A DNA stretch of 64,000 nucleotides from Methanogenium organophilum (GTDB lineage: Archaea > Halobacteriota > Methanomicrobia > Methanomicrobiales > Methanomicrobiaceae): the NCBI RefSeq assembly GCF_026684035.1, contig NZ_CP113361.1:1-64000 (forward strand). The letters are read 5' to 3'. The stretch's first letter is position 1; each line of letters begins with the position of its first letter. The translations under genes and the position numbers were made by a program. This document shows, one piece after another, positions 59,795 through 64,000 of this stretch. The notes under the pieces are model-generated. The model searched no databases and was not told where the DNA came from. It saw nothing but the letters and a program-made list of their open reading frames with translations.

Positions 59795-60130
59795 GTGTGG
59801 AAGAGATGGATTTGGTTCAAAGGAGTGAATCTCCCCCTCGAAGCCGATACCATCGGCGATGTCTCCGTTCAGGTCGCAACGGTCGCAGCATTCGGGACCG
59901 CTACCATTCATGTGATGAACGACGACGAACTCGCCACCGCGATCGGCGGAACACAGTCCCGTGACAACGCAAAGGACACCTTCTCCTGCAAGCTGAAGTG
60001 CCACGACGCGAATGGCGAGACGTACTATGTGACGATCTCCCGCACAAAGGTCCGCATCTCCTCGTATGCGGATGATGCCATCCGGACCACAGTTGAGACC
60101 TGGGCCGATGGGAAGCCGGAACTCGGCTGA
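59795..60130 (+). CDS. GC-rich hypothetical protein, possibly a gene fragment
   Basis: The frame of 111 codons has about 58 percent GC in its main part while the surrounding DNA is near 35-40 percent. VNLPLEADTIGDVSVQVATVAA, FGTATIHVMNDDELATAIGG and CKLKCHDANGETYYVTISRTKVRISSYADDAIRTTVE read as a real beta-rich protein. The likely starts are GTG (59795 or 59825). A second frame (MLCKSGCNAITEGITVEKMRGSVEEMDLVQ) leads into it from 59730, so a frameshifted longer gene is possible. No family recognised. Confidence 0.45.
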   Translation: MWKRWIWFKGVNLPLEADTIGDVSVQVATVAAFGTATIHVMNDDELATAIGGTQSRDNAKDTFSCKLKCHDANGETYYVTISRTKVRISSYADDAIRTTVETWADGKPELG

Positions 60131-60664
60131 ACGGCCCGATGGATACCAGAAACAGGGGTAATATCCCCCTATTTTGAATGAAAACGGGGGGCAGAATTCT
60201 TCCCGTTTCCAACACCTTGTGGCCACTAAAAAATACGGCTATTTTGTGCGTTATTATTATTTTTAACTCATTATTTCGGGTTATTGCGGGGGTGCAATTG
60301 GTGCCTTATGTGAGAGGATGTATTGCCCGGATGTAAGTGCGATCGGCCCACTCCGGCCGTCTGTGTGGACGTTTTTTCGAGGAACGGGTTTATTTTGGGG
60401 TCTATTTAAGCTTTACTTAACCCCTAGGCGGAAATTTTGCCCCACATGAAGCGTATCATAATCCGCAACGGATCAATACAGTACCGAAGGTGAAATGGTC
60501 GTGAGTCGGTACTTTCTGGAATTGCTGCCATTAGAAATATGCATATATTTTTGTCAGATAATTTTAGATTTCAAAATAGGAATTATGGATTAAACAAAAA
60601 GACACAGAAATAAACAAAAAAGGATAGTTTTCTGGTGAGTTCAGGTTATTGGAATAATCTGCTA
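60131..60664. other. Intergenic region, no gene seen apart from the start of the direct repeat
   Basis: About 400 nt of mixed GC without a supported ORF. The left copy of the direct repeat begins at 60538. Confidence 0.5.
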
Positions 60665-60717
60665 TTATCCTTTTTTCTGAGATACTATTTTTCCACTGCT
60701 GTCATACAGGTAGGCAG
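60538..60717. repeat. Left copy of a 180-bp direct repeat flanking the DpnII-type system
   Basis: It matches 63075-63260 with small indels and substitutions, by eye roughly 85 percent identity. Shared landmarks are TATGCAT, TTTTGTCAGATAA, AATTATGGATTAAACAAAAA, GACACAGAAAT, TATTATCCTTTTTTCTGAGA and GTCATACAGGTAGGCAG. The coding end of a lamin-tail domain lies in both copies. Confidence 0.9.
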
Positions 60718-60763
60718 TTTCAGCTTTCTTGGGGTAATCTATTGTGTGTCTTTGTATCTTCAT
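60665..60763 (-). pseudogene. C-terminal remnant of a lamin-tail-domain protein
   Basis: The minus strand codes AETAYLYDSSGKIVSQKKG then TAA, almost the same as the end of the intact gene at 63208 (DTAYLYDSSGKLVSQKKG). Homology stops after about 20 codons; the upstream MKIQRHTIDYPKK reads on in frame but does not match. It is a scar of a paralogous gene whose body is gone. Confidence 0.75.
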
Positions 60764-60989
60764 TCAATGTAAATCTACTATTTTGCCCGTGGGTATTATT
60801 ATTTGGAATAGAGAGGAATAGCATTGCAAAATTGTAGCAATCTGTAATATTGTGTATCTATAGTTAAATTGAATTGAGGTATAAATAAGATGAAAAATCT
60901 CATTATAATTCAGTATAAGAAATTTGAACGCTGGCAGGGCATATTTCGATGAATGTGCCACATCGCCAAAATAAAAATCGCAAACAAAT

Positions 60990-61907
60990 TTAAATAATAT
61001 TTCCTAATATGCCCTCACTTATCATTTTTAGATTAAAAATGTAATTGTTGTGATTAAAACTCTCTTCTAATGGTCTTTTTGTCGTCAGCCAGCCTTTGCC
61101 ATCGGTAATCCAAATCAATTCGATATTTTGTTTCTGCAATTCATCGAACAATTGTCGAAATTCACCACAAACAGATTTTAATTTTGATCCGCCACCATTG
61201 TAGAAATTAGATTCGATAATAATGATATTCCCAGTTTTTTTGTTATAAATAGCAAAATCAAACTTACGAGACGATTTCTCATACTTAATTTTTTTTCCCC
61301 ATTTTTGCATAATCTTCTGTGGCGTGGCTTCAGATAGATAATCCAAATTTTTATTTTTTTGAACGAAATCTAAAATAAATACCTCTAAGATATTTTCCAT
61401 CAATTTCCCTCCTCGATTCTTTCTTCCATTTGAGTCGAGGCCTACTTCCACGCCAAAGGTATAATCAACAAAATTTTTGATTTTTTCACCACTGAACAAA
61501 TCAATTAATCCACTTTGTTCTATGAAATTGAAGTATTTCGCTGCTGATGAATAATCCAGAGAGGCCTTTTGGGAAAAATCGAACTCTAAGTATGACATAT
61601 CATTATTTTGGTAATCCTTTATTATTTGAAGTGAATTCTCTCTTACCGCTAATATAATCGGTAAAACCTTTATTGTGTTAGGATATTTACGAACTAGATT
61701 TATGAAATCATTTTCAAGATTTCTCGAACCAATAAGAGAATTTAAGATATTCAATTCAACTTTAATATCCACCATGTTTCCATTGACTTTTTCCCAATTA
61801 ACGAAATAATCCCATACTTTGATTGATGGTTTTAAATTTTCGAGGAAAAATGTAAATGTTTCAGATTCTTGGACATTATTCTCTCTATAGTAAGGTATGT
61901 ATTTCAT
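60990..61907 (-). CDS. DpnII-family Type II restriction endonuclease (predicted GATC cutter)
   Basis: This 305-residue protein has the DpnII family layout: VEVGLDSNGRKNRGGKLMENIL in the middle, then the nuclease core KFDFAIYNKKTGNIIIIESNFYNGGGSKLKSVCGEFRQL with the D...ExN-type site. Family members cut GATC. It overlaps the methyltransferase gene by 23 nt and follows it on the same strand, so the protective methylase is translated first. Very low GC. Confidence 0.92.
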   Translation of the reverse strand: MKYIPYYRENNVQESETFTFFLENLKPSIKVWDYFVNWEKVNGNMVDIKVELNILNSLIGSRNLENDFINLVRKYPNTIKVLPIILAVRENSLQIIKDYQNNDMSYLEFDFSQKASLDYSSAAKYFNFIEQSGLIDLFSGEKIKNFVDYTFGVEVGLDSNGRKNRGGKLMENILEVFILDFVQKNKNLDYLSEATPQKIMQKWGKKIKYEKSSRKFDFAIYNKKTGNIIIIESNFYNGGGSKLKSVCGEFRQLFDELQKQNIELIWITDGKGWLTTKRPLEESFNHNNYIFNLKMISEGILGNII

Positions 61908-62772
61908 CTGTTTTCACCGGATAATTAGTAACAATGACTTCTGTCACTCCAGTTCTTTTACTTGCGTCACTATTTATTGATCGATTTGCTCGTATTACTG
62001 AGATATTGAAGTCCCCATAGAGTTCATGGATGGCTGGTGCATCAGAATTACTCAGCATTACAGAAACCCCTTTTTCGGCAAGGCGTTTATATGTTTCAGC
62101 AAGTCTTACCTGATCGTCATAAGAGAAACCATTTGAGGTGTAATTAGTAAAATGTGCTGTATCAGATAGAGGCATGTAAGGCGGATCGAAATATACAAAA
62201 TCCCCTTCCTTTGCATCAGCAACTACAACCTCAAAATCTTCATTCCGAATATTTACTTTCTGGAATAACTGACTCAAGCCATGAATCATTTTATTGTCAG
62301 CCAATTTGGGGTTTTTATATCGACCAAAAGGCACATTGTAGTTATTTTTTTTATTGACACGCCAAAGACCGTTGAAACAGTGACGATTTAAATAAATAAA
62401 AATTGAAGCGCGTTCAATATCAAATTCATCTTTGGCTTTTATTTCATTGAAGTGATCACGGAACTGGTAAAATATTTCTTGGTCATTTTGATATTTCCCC
62501 GATTGTAGTTCCTGAAGGAGATCTTCGGGCGATTTTTTAATTACATTATATAAATTAATTAATTCCAAATTAATATCTGAAATTATCGCTTTGTTGATTT
62601 TTTTAGAATTATTCAATTCAATTAGTAAAGCAGCACCACCAATAAATGGTTCATAATATACATCCCAATTTATTGGCAATCTTTTTACAATTTCGGGAAG
62701 TATTTGCCGTTTTCCGCCTGCCCATTTAACTACCGGTCGTAGCATCACAAATAAGGTTATCCTTGAATCCAT
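61885..62772 (-). CDS. Dam-type DNA adenine methyltransferase (predicted GATC)
   Basis: This 295-residue alpha-class N6-adenine methyltransferase has the SAM motif PVVKWAGGKRQIL, YYEPFIGGAALLIEL, the catalytic DPPY (GDFVYFDPPYMPLSDTAHFTNYT) and the Dam-specific RHCFNGLWRVNKKNNYNVPFG. Paired with a DpnII endonuclease it would protect GATC sites. The start is at 62772, or 62745 if the first nine residues are not made. Confidence 0.94.
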   Translation of the reverse strand: MDSRITLFVMLRPVVKWAGGKRQILPEIVKRLPINWDVYYEPFIGGAALLIELNNSKKINKAIISDINLELINLYNVIKKSPEDLLQELQSGKYQNDQEIFYQFRDHFNEIKAKDEFDIERASIFIYLNRHCFNGLWRVNKKNNYNVPFGRYKNPKLADNKMIHGLSQLFQKVNIRNEDFEVVVADAKEGDFVYFDPPYMPLSDTAHFTNYTSNGFSYDDQVRLAETYKRLAEKGVSVMLSNSDAPAIHELYGDFNISVIRANRSINSDASKRTGVTEVIVTNYPVKTDEIHTLL

Positions 62773-62775
62773 TTA

Positions 62776-62814
62776 TTTGTGTGTAAAACCACATGCTTCT
62801 AATTGGCACACAAA
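62776..62814. promoter_or_regulatory. Inverted repeat just upstream of the dam-like gene
   Basis: TTTGTGTG (62776-62783) and CACACAAA (62807-62814) form perfect 8-bp arms around 23 nt, between a TATA-like AATAAATATTTC on the minus strand (about 62818-62829) and the ATG at 62772. It could be an operator or a leader hairpin that tunes expression of the R-M pair. Confidence 0.45.
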
Positions 62815-62829
62815 ATGAAATATTTATTA

Positions 62830-63074
62830 GAATGATAATTTGGTAAGATTGATGGTAACACCTTTCCGCCTGTATATTTTGATTGGCGTAATGTTTTTCA
62901 GCAACACTTTCCTATATCCCTTCCTTAACCAGCATATTGTTATGCATTTTTAGAGATTATATACTAGTTCTCACCCAAATCCCAACCACTACACCACCCA
63001 CGCTGCAAGGGCCCCCACAATCCCACTGGCCCGTTTTTCTCCCCGGCGCCCCCTTCTCAGCCTGCCATTCAAAG
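62830..63074. other. Intergenic region, no gene seen
   Basis: AT-rich to about 62985, then a short GC-rich patch (62990-63065) rich in CCC words. No ORF with support. Confidence 0.5.
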
Positions 63075-63260
63075 TATGCATCTATTTTTTATTTTGTCAG
63101 ATAATTTAAGATTTCCAAATGGGAATTATGGATTAAACAAAAAGACACAGAAATACACAAAAAATGATAGTTTTCTGGCGAGTTCAAATTATTGGGATAA
63201 TATGTTATTATCCTTTTTTCTGAGAGACTAATTTTCCACTACTGTCATACAGGTAGGCAG
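63075..63260. repeat. Right copy of the 180-bp direct repeat
   Basis: It matches 60538-60717 (see there). This copy includes the genuine 3' end and downstream region of the 63208 gene, so it is probably the source and the left copy the derived or remnant one. Confidence 0.9.
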
Positions 63261-64000
63261 TATCACCATCATTGTTCCAGACATTTTTCCCATCCCAGTA
63301 GAGTTCAGTGGAAGTGTCTGTTCCCTTTTCGGAATGTAAGGTTACTGTTGATTCGGATACAAGTGTAATCGATGGAAATGTGTAGGTGTGTTTAGCATCA
63401 TCATCCTGAATGTACCATCCTTTGAGATTCACAGATGACCCCTTATTTGTTATCTTCACCCATTCATCTTCAAGTGAGATTCCACTTATGTAAACATCGG
63501 ACGTGCCAGAGGTCACTGGAGTTGGATTAGATGTTGTTGGTATAGTAGTTGGAATGGTTGTGGATATGGTAGTTGAATCAGTATGCACTGGAGTTGGTAT
63601 AGTCGTTGTCACAGCAGAATTGTATGTCCCTGTACCACCTGTGAAAAATATAGCATAGACTGGGTAATGATCTGAAACATCCTCTGTTTCATCCTGTGTA
63701 AGTCCATATTGAGTGTCATACCTGAACACTCCTGCATCACCAGTAAAGTAAGGTGTCACAGATTTTGTGAGAACTATTCGATCATATGTGTAATCAGTAG
63801 ATTTTGTGGTCGTGTCCACATCATTACCAATAATCCATTCGTACTCACTACTCGTCATGGAAGATGAGCAATCCTCTTTGAAATATGAACCATCAGCATT
63901 GAAATCCCCCATTACAATGACATCCTGGTCGTAGGGGGTATGACTTACAGCATAATCCACAACAGCATCAAGTGAATTTATTTCTTCTGTGGCTTCATCG
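63208..64000 (-). CDS. Exported endonuclease/exonuclease/phosphatase-like protein with a lamin-tail domain (5' end beyond the window)
   Basis: About 263 C-terminal codons are present. The first part is the end of a DNase I-like domain: VIVMGDFNADGSYF (catalytic D, N), YTYDRIVL and DVSDHYPVYAIF with the SDH motif. A Thr/Pro/Ser linker follows (TTTIPTPVHTDSTTIST...), then a lamin-tail domain (DVYISGISLEDEWVKITNKGSSVNLKGWYIQDDD... ending SGKLVSQKKG). Such proteins are usually secreted nucleases or phosphatases. The gene starts to the right of 64000. Confidence 0.87.
   Translation of the reverse strand, partial: DEATEEINSLDAVVDYAVSHTPYDQDVIVMGDFNADGSYFKEDCSSSMTSSEYEWIIGNDVDTTTKSTDYTYDRIVLTKSVTPYFTGDAGVFRYDTQYGLTQDETEDVSDHYPVYAIFFTGGTGTYNSAVTTTIPTPVHTDSTTISTTIPTTIPTTSNPTPVTSGTSDVYISGISLEDEWVKITNKGSSVNLKGWYIQDDDAKHTYTFPSITLVSESTVTLHSEKGTDTSTELYWDGKNVWNNDGDTAYLYDSSGKLVSQKKG

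Overview
This window is chromosomal DNA of a methanogenic archaeon, most likely of the order Methanomicrobiales. The evidence is coenzyme F420 biosynthesis (cofE, cofC, cofG), a dihydropteroate-synthase-like gene of the methanopterin type, methanogen-specific families (DUF1890, DUF1894), archaeal information genes (RadA, FEN-1 with a PIP box, an RPA-like protein, S3Ae, S15, Pcc1, the GAN/RecJ-like DHH protein), and archaeal promoters with TATA boxes close to start codons. I do not assign a genus.

Layout. 1-3253: rRNA operon on the minus strand (16S, tRNA-Ala, 5' part of 23S) with a 16S processing stem and a long leader. 3254-8063: smc-scpA condensin operon with a coiled-coil gene. 8228-16543: one-carbon, pterin and F420 genes (glyA-folD-DHPS-like-cofE on plus; cofC, an FTR-like protein, purQ, purS, purC, cofG and fen on minus). 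16570-23175: membrane proteins (including a presenilin-like protease), a NOG1-like GTPase, a CBS regulator, a PRC-barrel protein, phosphoglycolate phosphatase, radA and an RPA-like protein. 23209-25664: lysA-dapL, two steps of lysine synthesis. 25773-27290: FdhD-like/DUF1890/DUF1894 operon. 27280-34786: U32 peptidase, a bactofilin-like/methyltransferase pair and the conserved rps15-DHH-pcc1-rps3ae cluster. 35127-41005: tRNA-Gly, a His-rich EamA permease, a lone solute-binding lipoprotein, ACT and Sua5 proteins, a nucleotidyltransferase, a Cas4-like protein and a DUF3467 protein.

From tRNA-Thr (41287-41358) onward the character changes. Up to the window edge the DNA is mostly AT-rich, gene-poor accessory sequence. 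It holds two tyrosine recombinases, a truncated metallopeptidase, a cassette of unrecognised genes with a possible ribbon-helix-helix regulator, decayed PEGA/PKD/dockerin-like surface-protein genes, a single-chain Type ISP restriction-modification enzyme, and a DpnII-type restriction-modification pair flanked by a 180-bp direct repeat. The window ends inside an exported nuclease-like protein with a lamin-tail domain.

How the genes work together. GlyA and FolD interconvert serine, glycine and C1 units. The DHPS-like protein and the Cof proteins serve the C1 and hydride carriers of methanogenesis. PurS, PurQ and PurC serve purine synthesis. Pcc1 and the Sua5-family protein belong to the tRNA t6A pathway. 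Smc-ScpA, RadA, FEN-1 and the RPA-like protein handle chromosome structure and repair. The two restriction systems and the recombinases mark the right third as a defence and mobile-element region. The likeliest places for new biology are the FdhD-like operon, whose sulfurtransferase CXXC is missing, and the unrecognised cassette at 45152-47809.
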